64,000 nucleotides of DNA from Natronobeatus ordinarius (GCF_024362485.1 NZ_CP101456.1:3782001-3846000); one strand, 5' to 3'; shown: positions 25,280 to 34,027, numbered from the stretch's first letter. The notes: generated by a model not told the origin, from the letters alone. Numbers and translations: made by a program.

Positions 25280-25512
25280 CGCGGCTCACCTCCGTGACGA
25301 CCTTCGGACGTCTCCGGATCGGGAATCGGTACGTCGACGCCAGCGGCGGACCCGCGGCTCAGTCGGGCGTAGGTGTCGCACTCGCCACAGCGGTGGGCGC
25401 GGTCGCGATCGTCACCGAACACTCGACAGAACTGGTCGGTGACGTGGGCGCCACAGTGGAGACACCTCGAGGTACTGGCCGACTGCCAGGTGTGGACGCT
25501 CACCCCAACCAC
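25276..25512 (-). CDS. Small zinc-ribbon protein (first of three coupled micro-genes)
   Basis: This is a frame of up to 78 residues with CLHCGAHVTDQFCRVFGDDRDRAHRCGECDTYARLSRGSAAG: four cysteines in two CxxC pairs around a conserved-looking core, then an acidic tail ending EGRHGGEPR. The true start is uncertain: the N-terminal MVGVSVHTWQSASTSR may be a read-through, and a later start close to the first CxxC is possible. It heads a chain of three overlapping tiny genes. Confidence 0.6.
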   Translation of the reverse strand: MVGVSVHTWQSASTSRCLHCGAHVTDQFCRVFGDDRDRAHRCGECDTYARLSRGSAAGVDVPIPDPETSEGRHGGEPR

Positions 25513-25679
25513 CCCGCCGATCGACTACGAAATTCGCATGACGGCGTCGGTCCCCAACTGGAACCAAGTTCCACTTCAAATTTACTCGCGAATTTCGTGC
25601 GCGAGAATCTGGGATAGAAGCCCTGAAGCTTGTGAGTAACCGGTTTTCGGCCACTGCTACAAAACGGCGAGAATCGGGA

Positions 25680-25700
25680 TCCGCCCTCCCCGATTCGAAC
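25680..25700. repeat. 21-bp copy of the tRNA-Tyr 3' end
   Basis: These bases repeat exactly the first 21 plus-strand bases of the tRNA-Tyr gene (25800-25820), that is, its discriminator base, 3' acceptor strand and most of the T-arm. The distance between the two copies is 120 bp. The DNA between them (25701-25799) holds a GAGAG/CTCTC hairpin and ends in a CAAAAG block that directly abuts the tRNA. It is most simply an attachment-site scar; see the related patterns at tRNA-Met and tRNA-Val. Confidence 0.8.
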
Positions 25701-25799
25701 AGATGAGAGACGGTCGCCTCGCTCCGCTCGGCGCTGCGACTCTCGTGTCCGAATCGTGTCGGTTGAACGTTTGGCTGCTCACGTTGTTCGCAGCAAAAG

Positions 25800-25873
25800 T
25801 CCGCCCTCCCCGATTCGAACGGGGGACAAGCCGATCTACAGTCGGCTGCTCTACCAGGCTGAGCTAAGGGCGG
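25800..25873 (-). tRNA. tRNA-Tyr (GUA)
   Basis: The minus strand gives a 74-nt cloverleaf: acceptor CCGCCCT paired with AGGGCGG plus discriminator A, D-arm region TAGCTCAGCCTGGTAGAGCA, anticodon loop CTGTAGA with anticodon GTA, and T-arm with GTTCGAATC. No intron is present and CCA is not encoded. The transcript continues into CTTTTGC, a likely T-run terminator. The 3' end has served as an integration target, with copies at 25680 and 20716. Confidence 0.95.
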
Positions 25874-26003
25874 TCACTCTTACGTAGCAGGTGAGGGTGA
25901 CATAAGGGTTATTATTCGGACCAGGCTCGGTGTGTGACAGACGTCATACGGGGAGAATGATTAATGTATGTGTAGATCTAACAGCGCACCTATCGAACCG
26001 ACC

Positions 26004-26591
26004 ATGGGGAAAATAACGTTCCGTGCGGACGACGCCCTCGTCGACGAACTCGAGGCGCTCGACGCCTCCAAGAGCGAGGTGATGCGCGAGGCGCTTCGGT
26101 CGTATCTAGACGCACACGCGGGGAGTCCGTCTCGAGCGGGGCGTTCCCATCGGTCGACCGGTTCTGATCGCCGTGGATCTGCCGCCGACGAACTGGTCGG
26201 GGAACTCGTCGACGAACTCGTTCGCGAGCGGGTGGACGAGTTGCTCACGCGGCGAGCGGACGACCGGCTGGCACACGACTCCCGCGAGATGCCCGAGGTA
26301 AACGTCACGATCGCACTCGAGGGAGACGACAGTCGTAAGACGTCCGTCGAACACGTCACCGAGCGGCCGGAGCGATCGGCTGAGCCGGTTGGTGGTGACC
26401 CAGACCGGGGCTGTGACCAGTGTGGGGAGGCGCTCGATTCGTCCCACGTTTACTGTCCAAACTGCGGTGAAAAGGCCACGAGACGGCTCTTCTGTGAGTG
26501 TGGCGACGAGATCAGATCTGACTGGGCGTTCTGTCCGAGCTGTGGGCGTCGGACGCCTGCCGCTGACGTGCTCGATCCCGAGACGCTCTAG
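26004..26591 (+). CDS. cdrL: CdrL-like ribbon-helix-helix / double zinc-ribbon regulator
   Basis: This 195-residue protein starts with a ribbon-helix-helix DNA-binding domain (residues 1-40, KITFRADDALVDELEALDASKSEVMREALRSYL). An acidic linker follows, then two zinc ribbons: Cys137/140/151/154 and Cys164/166/177/180. Gene order (long RHH protein, short RHH protein, ftsZ2) matches the CdrL-CdrS-FtsZ2 arrangement described for Halobacterium and other haloarchaea, where the short protein controls cell division and the long one acts upstream. The start at 26004 puts the beta-ribbon at the N-terminus as usual; a 12-residue extension is possible. The name rests on domain layout and synteny. Confidence 0.8.
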   Translation: MGKITFRADDALVDELEALDASKSEVMREALRSYLDAHAGSPSRAGRSHRSTGSDRRGSAADELVGELVDELVRERVDELLTRRADDRLAHDSREMPEVNVTIALEGDDSRKTSVEHVTERPERSAEPVGGDPDRGCDQCGEALDSSHVYCPNCGEKATRRLFCECGDEIRSDWAFCPSCGRRTPAADVLDPETL

Positions 26592-26645
26592 TTCAGTGTA
26601 CAGTCGTCATACGGAAACAGTCACCGGCTCCAGAAGGTTTATATT

Positions 26646-26776
26646 GTAAGACGAAGTTGCCTAGGTCGCGTAAGACGGTTGTCTTACACGGCCCGGTTGC
26701 GGTGGCACGTCGTGCCGCCGTACTGCGGTTTTCGTGTATGACGCCGTGCGTCTTACAGGGGCGCACGCCGTCTTAC
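26646..26776 (+). promoter_or_regulatory. GTAAGAC/GTCTTAC operator-like cluster upstream of cdrS-ftsZ2
   Basis: Five copies of the heptamer GTAAGAC or its complement GTCTTAC lie in 131 bp. They are at 26646-26652 (+), 26670-26676 (+) with 26681-26687 (-) forming the palindrome GTAAGACGGTTGTCTTAC, 26750-26756 (-) and 26770-26776 (-). The last ends 19 bp before the cdrS ATG. Paired short inverted sites are what ribbon-helix-helix dimers bind, so control by CdrL or CdrS itself is likely (inference). A GGCACGTCGTGCC palindrome lies between them at about 26704-26716. Confidence 0.65.
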
Positions 26777-26795
26777 TCAACAGGGGAATACAACC

Positions 26796-26993
26796 ATGGA
26801 GCGTGTGACACTGCGAATCCCGGAACAGCAGATCGAGGAGGTTGAACAGCTGGTCGACTCGGGCGAGTTCCCGAACCGGAGCGAGGCGATCCGGTCGGCC
26901 GTTCGAGAGATGATCAACGAACAGAACGAGGGCCGCCGCGACCGGTCCAGCACGGGTACGAACACGAACAAACGCGGCTGGGCGAAGGTGTAA
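26796..26993 (+). CDS. cdrS: CdrS-like ribbon-helix-helix cell division regulator
   Basis: This 65-residue protein is essentially one ribbon-helix-helix domain ([40 protein letters not shown]) with a short charged tail. It lies 2 bp before ftsZ2, in the order known for CdrS, which controls ftsZ2 expression and cell division in Halobacterium and Haloferax. Its own promoter region has the GTAAGAC cluster, so autoregulation is plausible. Size and start agree with the known family. Confidence 0.87.
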   Translation: MERVTLRIPEQQIEEVEQLVDSGEFPNRSEAIRSAVREMINEQNEGRRDRSSTGTNTNKRGWAKV

Positions 26994-26995
26994 CG

Positions 26996-28174
26996 ATGCA
27001 GGACATCGTTCAGGACGCCCTCGAGAACGCGGAGGAAGAGGCTCGCGAAATGGACGCGTCGTTCGACGACGACGAGTTCGGCGACCCCCGAATCGTCATC
27101 ATCGGCTGTGGCGGCGCGGGGAACAACACGATCAACCGGCTGTACAACATCGGTGTCGAAGGAGCCGACACGATCGCGATCAACACCGACAAACAGCACC
27201 TCAAGATGATCGAAGCCGACACGAAGATCCTCGTTGGCAAGTCGCTCACGAACGGCCTCGGTGCCGGTGGCGACCCCTCGATGGGCGAGCGGGCCACGGA
27301 GATGGCCCAGGGCACGATCAAAGAGGTCCTCGGGGATGCAGACCTCGTCTTCGTGACCGCGGGGATGGGTGGTGGCACCGGCACGGGTGCCGCCCCCGTC
27401 GCCGCGAAGATCGCGAAAGAGCAGGGTGCGATCGTCGTCGGCATGGTTTCGACGCCGTTTAACGTCGAGCGCGCCCGGACGGTCAAAGCCGAAGAAGGGC
27501 TCGAGCGCCTGCGCGAGCAGGCAGACTCGATCATCGTTCTCGACAACAACCGACTGCTCGAGTACGTCCCGAACCTCCCGATCGGCAAGGCGTTCTCGGT
27601 GATGGACCAGATCATCGCCGAGACCGTCAAAGGGATTTCAGAGACGATCACCCAGCCGAGCCTGATCAACCTGGATTATGCGGACATGTCCACGATCATG
27701 AATCAGGGCGGCGTCGCGGTGATGCTCGTCGGCGAGACCCAGGACAAGAACAAGACCGAAGAGGTGGTGCGCGACGCGATGAACCACCCGCTGCTCGACG
27801 TCGACTACCGTGGAGCCTCGGGCGGCCTCGTTCACATCACGGGTGGACCAGACCTGACGCTGAAGGAGGCCGAGGGCATCGCGGACAACATCACCGAACG
27901 GCTCGAGGCGAGCGCAAACGTCATCTGGGGCGCGCGCATCCAGGAAGAGTACAAGGGCAAAGTCCGGGTGATGGCGATCATGACCGGCGTCCAGAGCGCC
28001 CAGGTACTCGGTCCGACGACGCAGAAGCAGGCCGACAAGTCCCGCGCCAGCCTCGAGGGGCTGAACGAGACGGACTTCGACGCCAGCAACAACGTCAGCG
28101 GCCGCTTCGGTGCCCAGAGCGACGGCGGCCGAAGCGAACTGGAAAAGCATAACGGCGTGGACGTCATCCGGTAA
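26996..28174 (+). CDS. ftsZ2: Cell division protein FtsZ2
   Basis: This is a 392-residue tubulin-fold GTPase. The nucleotide-binding glycines are in [11 protein letters not shown] (residues 35-45), the tubulin signature GGGTGTG lies at about residues 125-131, and the T7 synergy loop NLDYADM near residue 235 activates GTP hydrolysis of the neighbouring subunit. Acidic N- and C-terminal tails are haloarchaeal. The N-terminus [15 protein letters not shown] and linkage to cdrS mark it as FtsZ2, which with FtsZ1 builds the mid-cell division ring and is needed for constriction. It is translated right after cdrS (2-bp gap). Confidence 0.95.
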   Translation: MQDIVQDALENAEEEAREMDASFDDDEFGDPRIVIIGCGGAGNNTINRLYNIGVEGADTIAINTDKQHLKMIEADTKILVGKSLTNGLGAGGDPSMGERATEMAQGTIKEVLGDADLVFVTAGMGGGTGTGAAPVAAKIAKEQGAIVVGMVSTPFNVERARTVKAEEGLERLREQADSIIVLDNNRLLEYVPNLPIGKAFSVMDQIIAETVKGISETITQPSLINLDYADMSTIMNQGGVAVMLVGETQDKNKTEEVVRDAMNHPLLDVDYRGASGGLVHITGGPDLTLKEAEGIADNITERLEASANVIWGARIQEEYKGKVRVMAIMTGVQSAQVLGPTTQKQADKSRASLEGLNETDFDASNNVSGRFGAQSDGGRSELEKHNGVDVIR

Positions 28175-28362
28175 CGAACCGGATTCTGTCTCCCGTTCTC
28201 GGACGCGAGTTGCCACCTCGGATCCGCGGCTCGCACCGACGACACACCACAGGTGGACCGCGTTTTTCGGCCGGCGTCTCCGTGACCCCGGCCCGGATCC
28301 GACCTCGTTTCCGCCAGCAGTCGGCACACATTTATCTGACGCCGTGATAGTCTCGATGAACG

Positions 28363-28608
28363 ATGGTACGGCACAGCCGACGCTCGGACTCGAGTGGACG
28401 GCGAGGGTCCGTGGCTCGAGTTGGCGGCTACCTGATCGCCGTCGTCGGCGTCGTCGTCTTCCTCGCAGGCGTGGTTGGTGAGTCGTTCGTGATGACGGTC
28501 GGGCTCGTCCTGGTCGGCCTCTTGCTGTTCGCGGCCGGGTTGACGCTCGCCCGCGTGCCGTGGTACGTCGAAGCGGGAGTCGGGGTTCTGCTTCGGTTGC
28601 TCCCGTAG
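28363..28608 (+). CDS. Small two-helix membrane protein
   Basis: This 81-residue protein has a basic, Ser/Arg-rich N-terminus (about 20 residues), two hydrophobic helices (GGYLIAVVGVVVFLAGVVGES and MTVGLVLVGLLLFAAGLTLA) and a hydrophobic C-terminal tail. No family recognised with confidence. It starts 188 bp after ftsZ2 and 88 bp before the nucleotidyltransferase, on the same strand, so co-transcription with either is possible. Confidence 0.6.
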   Translation: MVRHSRRSDSSGRRGSVARVGGYLIAVVGVVVFLAGVVGESFVMTVGLVLVGLLLFAAGLTLARVPWYVEAGVGVLLRLLP

Positions 28609-28695
28609 TCGGGGTGACGCCTCGTGACGGGAGCTCCGGCGACGGAACACCCGGCCACGCCAACGACTATGGGCTACCGTGTCCACTTAGTTCGT

Positions 28696-29415
28696 ATGCA
28701 CGGGCTCGTTTTCGCCGCCGGGCGCGGGACGCGCCTGCGGCCGTACACCGACGGGACGCCGAAGCCGTTGCTCGAGGTCGGGGGCCAGCCGCTGCTGGCG
28801 CGGTGTGTACGCGCCGTCGTCGACGCCGGCGTCGAGGCGATCACGATCGTCGTCGGCTACCGAGGCGGGGAGATCGTCGACCACTTCGGCGACGACTTCG
28901 AGGGCGTGTCGATCACCTACGCCCACCAGCGCGAGCGCGAGGGGCTGGCCCACGCCGTCCTCGCGGCCGAGGCACACGTCGAGGGCGACGTCCTGGCCGT
29001 AAACGGCGACAACGTCTTCGACGGCGACCTCTCGGCGCTGGTCGATCGCCACCGCGAGTCCGACGTCGATGGAACTGTGCTCCTCGATCGCGCCGCGCGC
29101 AACGAGGCCGAGACGACGGGGCTGTGTGACGTCGCCCCCGACGGGACGATCCGCGAGGTGGAATCGTCGCTCGAGTCACCCGACGCCGGGCACATCGCCG
29201 CTGGCGCGCAAACGCACCCGCCAGCGCTGTTCGACGCCTGCCGGGCGATCGAGCGCGCCGACAGCGGCGAGTACGAACTGGTCGACGCCCTCCAGCACCT
29301 GGTCGACCGCGGGCGGCGATACGTGGGCGTCGAACTCGATGGCTGGCACCTGAACGTCAACACGCCCGCGGATCTCGAGCGGGCGCGACAGTACGTCTCG
29401 GATTCGGCTGAATGA
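28696..29415 (+). CDS. Sugar-phosphate nucleotidyltransferase family protein
   Basis: This 239-residue enzyme has the NTP-transferase fold and would join a sugar-1-phosphate to a nucleotide. The opening is MHGLVFAAGRGTRLRPYTDGTPKPLLEV (nucleotide-binding GRGTRLRP, with the TPKPLL lysine). Further on come NGDNVF (metal aspartate) and DGWHLNVNTPADLERA near the end. It is clearly a paralogue of the AglF-like enzyme at 37389. It is far from the glycan genes, so its sugar is not indicated. The ATG at 28696 gives the canonical N-terminus. Confidence 0.85.
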   Translation: MHGLVFAAGRGTRLRPYTDGTPKPLLEVGGQPLLARCVRAVVDAGVEAITIVVGYRGGEIVDHFGDDFEGVSITYAHQREREGLAHAVLAAEAHVEGDVLAVNGDNVFDGDLSALVDRHRESDVDGTVLLDRAARNEAETTGLCDVAPDGTIREVESSLESPDAGHIAAGAQTHPPALFDACRAIERADSGEYELVDALQHLVDRGRRYVGVELDGWHLNVNTPADLERARQYVSDSAE

Positions 29416-29525
29416 CGGATCCTCGAGTGCGTTTACGCGAGGGGCGGGAACCGACCAGCTGTGTCATACGCGTCGGACGATCGAGAGCGAAACGGGTTTC
29501 CACTCGAGACCGCTAGCCCGACGTA

Positions 29526-30491
29526 ATGGAGTGCAACCGGTGTGACGCGGAGGCGGTCATGCACGCGGCTTACTCCGGCGCACACCTCTGTGCGGATCAC
29601 TTCCGCGAGTCCGTCGAGAAGCGGGTCCGTCGGCGGGTGCGGCGCGACGACCTCGTCCCGCGGGAGGCGACGCCGGAGAACCCACAGACGTGGGTGATCG
29701 GCCTCTCGGGTGGGAAAGACAGCGTCGTGCTCACGCGGATCCTCCACGAGACGTTCGCCGAGGACCCCCGCATCGAGCTGATCGGCCTGACGATCCACGA
29801 GGGGATCGAGGGCTATCGCGACGCGAGCCTCGAGGCCTGCGTCGAGCTCGCGGCCGACCTCGGCATCCGCCACGAGGTCGTGAGCTACGAGGCGGAGTTC
29901 GGCGTCCGGATGGACGACGTCGTCGAGGACGACCCCGAGAATATGGCCGCCTGTGCCTACTGTGGGGTCTTCCGACGGGACGTCCTCTCGCGGTACGCCG
30001 CGGAGTTCGGCGCGGACCTCCTGTTGACCGGACACAATCTGGACGACGAGGCCCAGACGGCGCTGATGAACTTTCTGGAAGGCGACGTCGCCCAGATGGC
30101 GAAACACTTCGACGCGAGCCTCGGCCCGCTCTCCGAGCGCCGCGACCAGGAGGCGTTCGTCCCTCGCGCCAAACCGCTTCGCGACGTCCCCGAGAAGGAA
30201 GTCGCCCTCTACGCCCACCTCGAGGAACTGCCCGTCCACATGGCCGAGTGTCCCCACTCGAGCGAGGCCTACCGCGGGGAGATCCAGCAGCTGCTGTACG
30301 GGCTCGAGGAGAACCACCCCGGGACGCGTCACTCGATTCTCTCGGGCTACGAAGAGCTCGCGAGCATCGTCGCACAGCGGTACGAGGACGACGACGGCGA
30401 GCGGGCCGATCTGCGCGAGTGCGTCGAGTGTGGGGCGACGACCACCCGGGACCGCTGTCGGAAGTGTTCGTTGCTCGCGTCGCTCGGCTGA
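29526..30491 (+). CDS. ncsA: tRNA 2-thiolation protein NcsA/TtuA-type
   Basis: This 321-residue PP-loop enzyme adenylates a tRNA uridine for sulphur insertion. Its layout is an N-terminal zinc site (CNRC ... C22 ... H), the PP-loop SGGKDS at residues 61-66, the CAYCG and TGHNLDDEAQT segments of the active site, and a C-terminal CVECGATTTRDRCRKC zinc finger. This is the CTU1/NcsA/TtuA architecture; in haloarchaea NcsA works with the ubiquitin-like SAMP2 and UbaA to make 2-thiouridine in tRNA. None of those partners lies in the window. Confidence 0.88.
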   Translation: MECNRCDAEAVMHAAYSGAHLCADHFRESVEKRVRRRVRRDDLVPREATPENPQTWVIGLSGGKDSVVLTRILHETFAEDPRIELIGLTIHEGIEGYRDASLEACVELAADLGIRHEVVSYEAEFGVRMDDVVEDDPENMAACAYCGVFRRDVLSRYAAEFGADLLLTGHNLDDEAQTALMNFLEGDVAQMAKHFDASLGPLSERRDQEAFVPRAKPLRDVPEKEVALYAHLEELPVHMAECPHSSEAYRGEIQQLLYGLEENHPGTRHSILSGYEELASIVAQRYEDDDGERADLRECVECGATTTRDRCRKCSLLASLG

Positions 30492-31211
30492 TCAGACGGT
30501 GACCGTCGGCCGGTCCTCGACGGCCGCGGCCCCGTCCTCGAGCGAGGCGAGGATCGCGTCGACGTACGCTTCCCTGACCGCCGAGGCGAACAGCTCGTGG
30601 CCGCCGTCGTAGAGGACGACGTGTTCGGGCGGGACGCGCTCGCCGATCGCGTGCAGGTCGATCAGGGGATCTCGCAACGAACAGAAGACGACGGCGTCGT
30701 GGTCGATCAGTAGCAGCTCGTCCTGTGCCTCGAGGGTCTCACGGAGGAAGGCGGGGGAGACCCACCGCGGCGTGGTCGCGAGCTCGTGGTCCGTCGCGAG
30801 TTCGCCGATGACGTCGCGCGTCGGCTCGCCGGCGGGGACGAAGGGGAAGGCGGTCGGAATCCGTCCGAGCAGCGCCATCTGGCGGCGCGGGTAGGCGACG
30901 CCGTACCCCCAGCACGGGCTCAGGTAGACGTGGTTCTCCGCGCCGTCGAGCGCCTGCCCGACCAGCGCCCCCAGGCTGTGTGCCAGCAGCTGGTAGCCGT
31001 CGAGGTCGACGACGTACTCGGCGATCGGCTCGAGCCAGTCGGCCTTGAAGTCGTCGACGTCGGTGGGGAGCTCGAACGCGTGCACCCGGTAGCCAGCGTC
31101 GGCGAGCTGGCCGATGAGCCAGCTGACGTTCTCGTGGGTCCAGCGGTTGCCCCAGCCCATGACGAAGACGAGCTCTTTCTCGCCGTCCTCGTTGAAGAGT
31201 CGGTGTCTCAT
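30492..31211 (-). CDS. Alpha/beta hydrolase-like protein
   Basis: This 239-residue alpha/beta-hydrolase fold protein has an oxyanion-hole type opening (FVMGWGNRWTHENVSWLIGQLADAGYRVHAFELP), a nucleophile elbow AHSLGALVG and a late histidine in VVLYDGGHELF. Asp in RDPLID may be the acid. The family's substrates (esters, lipids) cannot be told. The start at 31211 removes a 43-residue Arg-rich extension. Its stop abuts the stop of convergent ncsA with no gap. Confidence 0.75.
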   Translation of the reverse strand: MRHRLFNEDGEKELVFVMGWGNRWTHENVSWLIGQLADAGYRVHAFELPTDVDDFKADWLEPIAEYVVDLDGYQLLAHSLGALVGQALDGAENHVYLSPCWGYGVAYPRRQMALLGRIPTAFPFVPAGEPTRDVIGELATDHELATTPRWVSPAFLRETLEAQDELLLIDHDAVVFCSLRDPLIDLHAIGERVPPEHVVLYDGGHELFASAVREAYVDAILASLEDGAAAVEDRPTVTV

Positions 31212-31359
31212 ATCGTTACGTTCACCGCGAGCCGACAAAAACGTGGATGATTGACGTGTGCGAACGTGAACCATTCGGGGGCTGGGCGAGAAACCCGGCC
31301 GCACGACGGCCCGCCTGGCTCGGGAAACCGTTTTCTCCATGCCGGCCCAATCGCCGTCG

Positions 31360-32022
31360 ATGAGCGGATTCGAACGCGAGGCGGCCGTCGACCGACTCGA
31401 GAAGCTCCTCGAGGTCGTCGAGACCGAACGGATGCCCGTCCCCGTTCGCGAGGTGTGGGTCTACGGCGACCTCGCGCTCGGACTCGACCCCGTAGACCGC
31501 CTCGACGTCTATCTCACGAAAGACATCTTGCTGCGCGACGACAGCCGGGACGGCCTCGACAGCGAGACGTTCCGCGAGCGCTACGGGATCGAGGGTGTCG
31601 GCACGTCCGTCCGGGCGGACTGGGCCGCCGAGCATCCCGAGTACCTCCGGGCGAACGCGAACGGCCACGCCGCCCCCGAGCAGTGTCTCGCCGCCCACCT
31701 CCTCGAGCCCGACGAGCCGATTCACCTCGAGGTCTGTAACGCCTCCTTCGAGGACAACGTCACCCAGCGCCTGCGGGGCGCGCAGCTGCGCGAGGACTAC
31801 ACCCAGCTGCTCGATCCCCGTGGCGTCTGCCTGTGGGTCGATGGCGTCAGGAGCGAGGAGGCGGTTCGAAAGCTTCGAGAGAGCGCGTTCGCGCTCCCGA
31901 CGCTCTCGGCGGCCCTCGAGATGCTGGGGATGGACGAGGAGGAAGCGCGGGAGGCCGCAACGGCGGTCCACGCCTGGCGCGAGGACCAGGAGGGTGTGAC
32001 GGTTCGAGGCGACGTGGTGTGA
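31360..32022 (+). CDS. Conserved haloarchaeal protein, nucleotidyltransferase-like strand (DUF7095-like)
   Basis: This 220-residue acidic protein has no Cys motif or membrane helix. A segment VREVWVYGDLALGLDPVDRLDVYLTKD (about residues 30-55) resembles the GS/GD...D-x-D core of minimal nucleotidyltransferases, but one of the expected aspartates is uncertain. I associate the sequence with a haloarchaeal family called DUF7095; role unknown. Start: the ATG at 31360 (MSGFEREAAVDRL) is preferred over 31339. Confidence 0.68.
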   Translation: MSGFEREAAVDRLEKLLEVVETERMPVPVREVWVYGDLALGLDPVDRLDVYLTKDILLRDDSRDGLDSETFRERYGIEGVGTSVRADWAAEHPEYLRANANGHAAPEQCLAAHLLEPDEPIHLEVCNASFEDNVTQRLRGAQLREDYTQLLDPRGVCLWVDGVRSEEAVRKLRESAFALPTLSAALEMLGMDEEEAREAATAVHAWREDQEGVTVRGDVV

Positions 32023-32067
32023 GCGAAGCGTCACACGGTCGTCCGCCGTCGAGTGATCGACTGCCGG

Positions 32068-32859
32068 TCAGACGTCGCGCCGCCGGAACCAGCCGACGCT
32101 GGCCGCGAGCAACGCCAGCGTCATCGCGACCAGAACGCCCGCGCTGACGAGGTCGTACGTGCTCTCGAGCAGGATCCCGTTCGGATCGTAGTAGCGCATC
32201 GGGGCGATCACCCCGACGGCCTCGTAGTCGGTGCCGACGAGCAGCGACTCGAGCATGAACAGCCCGAAGGTGACCCCGAGCGCGGCTCGTTGTGCGATGC
32301 TCGTCCGATCGGCGACGACCGAGGCGAGCAGCCCGATGCCGGCGCAAGCGAAGAGGTAGGGGATCGACAGCAGGTGAACGGCCGCCACGTCAGCGGCGGG
32401 GATGGGCTCACCGACCAGCTCGGCTGCCACGTAGACGACGACGGGCGTGACGACGTTGACGACGACGATCGGGACGGCGAGCGCGGCGAACTTTTCGGTG
32501 ACGGTCCGGGCCCGCGAGATCGGCATCGCGAGCAGGACGTCCATCCGGCCGCGCTCGACGTCGTCGGCGACCGTGCCGGCCGCGAGGTAGGCGAGGTAGA
32601 GCCCGAGCAGGATCGTCCAGCCGAAGACGTAGAGCTCGAAGGCGAGAAAGCCCTCGAGGGAGGCCATCGTCTGCACGTCGAACAGCTGGATGACCTCGTC
32701 GGGGTACGCAGTCAGCAATTCCTCGTCCACGTCGTCGAAGGAGTCGGCGAACGAGGGGTAGATCCAGATCACGATCACGGCCAAAAGCGACATCGCGATT
32801 CCGAGGTAGACGCTCCCACGAAGTCGGTTTCGACCCTCGTACCGGGCGAGTTCAAGCAT
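32068..32859 (-). CDS. ABC-2 type exporter, membrane subunit
   Basis: This 263-residue protein has about six hydrophobic helices in the ABC-2 pattern: an N-terminal MLELARYEGRNRLRGSVYLGIAMSLL, a large first outside loop (residues about 38-65), and GTVADDVERGRMDVLLAMPISR, the coupling region typical of the family. Its start overlaps the end of the ATPase gene by 8 bp (32852-32859), so both subunits are coupled in translation. Substrate unknown. Confidence 0.85.
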   Translation of the reverse strand: MLELARYEGRNRLRGSVYLGIAMSLLAVIVIWIYPSFADSFDDVDEELLTAYPDEVIQLFDVQTMASLEGFLAFELYVFGWTILLGLYLAYLAAGTVADDVERGRMDVLLAMPISRARTVTEKFAALAVPIVVVNVVTPVVVYVAAELVGEPIPAADVAAVHLLSIPYLFACAGIGLLASVVADRTSIAQRAALGVTFGLFMLESLLVGTDYEAVGVIAPMRYYDPNGILLESTYDLVSAGVLVAMTLALLAASVGWFRRRDV

Positions 32860-33865
32860 CGTCCTCGCCCCCGTAAAACCGCAGGAAGACCGACTCGAGC
32901 GGGGCTTCCTCGATCGTGAGATCGTGGTAGGAGTAGTTCGAAACGACCGCGAGCAACTCGTCGACGTTGCCGGTGAACGTAAAGGTGTACTCGCGGTAGG
33001 TGCCATCCTGGGTTCCGTCGGTTTTCCCGGCACCGACCTGTGCACCGATCCCGTCGGTACCGGCCGACTCGTCGCGTCCGCCACCGCCGATCGCCGTGAC
33101 GTCACGCTCGTTTTCGAAGCCCGCCTCGAGATCGTGGACCCCCTCGAGGTCGCGTTCGAAGACCGTCCGCGGGATCGGGTCGGCGGCGACGACGCGGACG
33201 ACCTTTCCGCTGCGGCCGAGGAGTGCGTCGATAGGCTCGACTGTCACGAGCTTCCCGGATCGGATAATCCCGACGCGGTCACAGAGCCGACGCACCTCGC
33301 CGAGGATGTGAGACGAGAAAAAGAGCGTTCGGCCCCGGTCTCGCTCGTTCCTGACGAACTCGGCGAAGCGCTGTTTCATCAGCGGGTCCAGCCCGCTCGT
33401 GGGCTCGTCGAGGATCACCAGGTCGGGGTCGTGCATGAACGTCGTCACCAGACCGAGTTTCCTGACGTTCCCGTGGGAGTACTCCCGGACGGGCCGGTCG
33501 AGCGGCGGATCGAACAGCTCGAGCAGCTCCGCGCTCCGCTCGTCGCCTTTGATCCCGGCGTGTAACTCGAGGATCTCCCGGCCGGTCGAGGACTCGTCGA
33601 ACTGCGGATCGTCGGGGAGGTAGCCGATCCGTCGTTTGGCTTCGATGAGTTCTCGCTCGTCTGTAACGTCTCGCCCGAGGACGCGACCCTCCCCCGCCGT
33701 CGGCGAGATGAAACCGAGCAGCATCCGGATCGTCGTCGTTTTTCCGGCCCCGTTGGGCCCGAGATAGCCGAAGATCTCGCCCTCCGCTACGTCGAACGTG
33801 ACGCCGTCGTTGGCGAGGACCTCCCCGTAGTCCTTCGTGAGCCCCTCGAGTTCGATCGCGGCCAT
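32852..33865 (-). CDS. ABC transporter ATP-binding protein
   Basis: This 337-residue ATPase drives the ABC-2 exporter encoded right after it. Walker A is GPNGAGKT (residues 36-43), the signature region is a variant (EYSHGNVRKLGL), and Walker B is LVILDEPTSGLDP, followed by the switch histidine in FFSSHIL. A C-terminal extension beyond residue 220, with a Gly/Asp/Thr-rich insert (about 270-300), is a family-specific regulatory region. Start at 33865 (MAAIELEGLTKDYG) fits the normal ABC opening. The likely operon promoter is the 160-bp gap upstream. Confidence 0.9.
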   Translation of the reverse strand: MAAIELEGLTKDYGEVLANDGVTFDVAEGEIFGYLGPNGAGKTTTIRMLLGFISPTAGEGRVLGRDVTDERELIEAKRRIGYLPDDPQFDESSTGREILELHAGIKGDERSAELLELFDPPLDRPVREYSHGNVRKLGLVTTFMHDPDLVILDEPTSGLDPLMKQRFAEFVRNERDRGRTLFFSSHILGEVRRLCDRVGIIRSGKLVTVEPIDALLGRSGKVVRVVAADPIPRTVFERDLEGVHDLEAGFENERDVTAIGGGGRDESAGTDGIGAQVGAGKTDGTQDGTYREYTFTFTGNVDELLAVVSNYSYHDLTIEEAPLESVFLRFYGGEDDA

Positions 33866-34027
33866 GTGTGCTCTTTGGAGCGACACCTACATGGTCTTGC
33901 TGGCAATCAGATACGTCTTGGTCGACGGACGGTACGCGCAGACGAATAGTTCGTGCTCGCAACCGGTGCTACGGACGTCTGTAGCGATCCGTCTCCAGCG
34001 AGCTCGTCGTCGAGCCCGGTGGCCGAG

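Larger units (their letters stand above)
20716..25700. mobile_element. Decayed integrated element(s) beside tRNA-Tyr
   Basis: This region of about 5 kb is bounded by copies of the tRNA-Tyr 3' end at 20716-20728 and 25680-25700. It contains a frameshifted tyrosine recombinase at one end, a broken second recombinase at 24560-25130, small zinc-ribbon genes, a homing-endonuclease-repeat protein and two pilin genes. Two different integrases imply either two tandem elements or an element that captured another. The pilins may be original host genes trapped between them. Confidence 0.55.
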
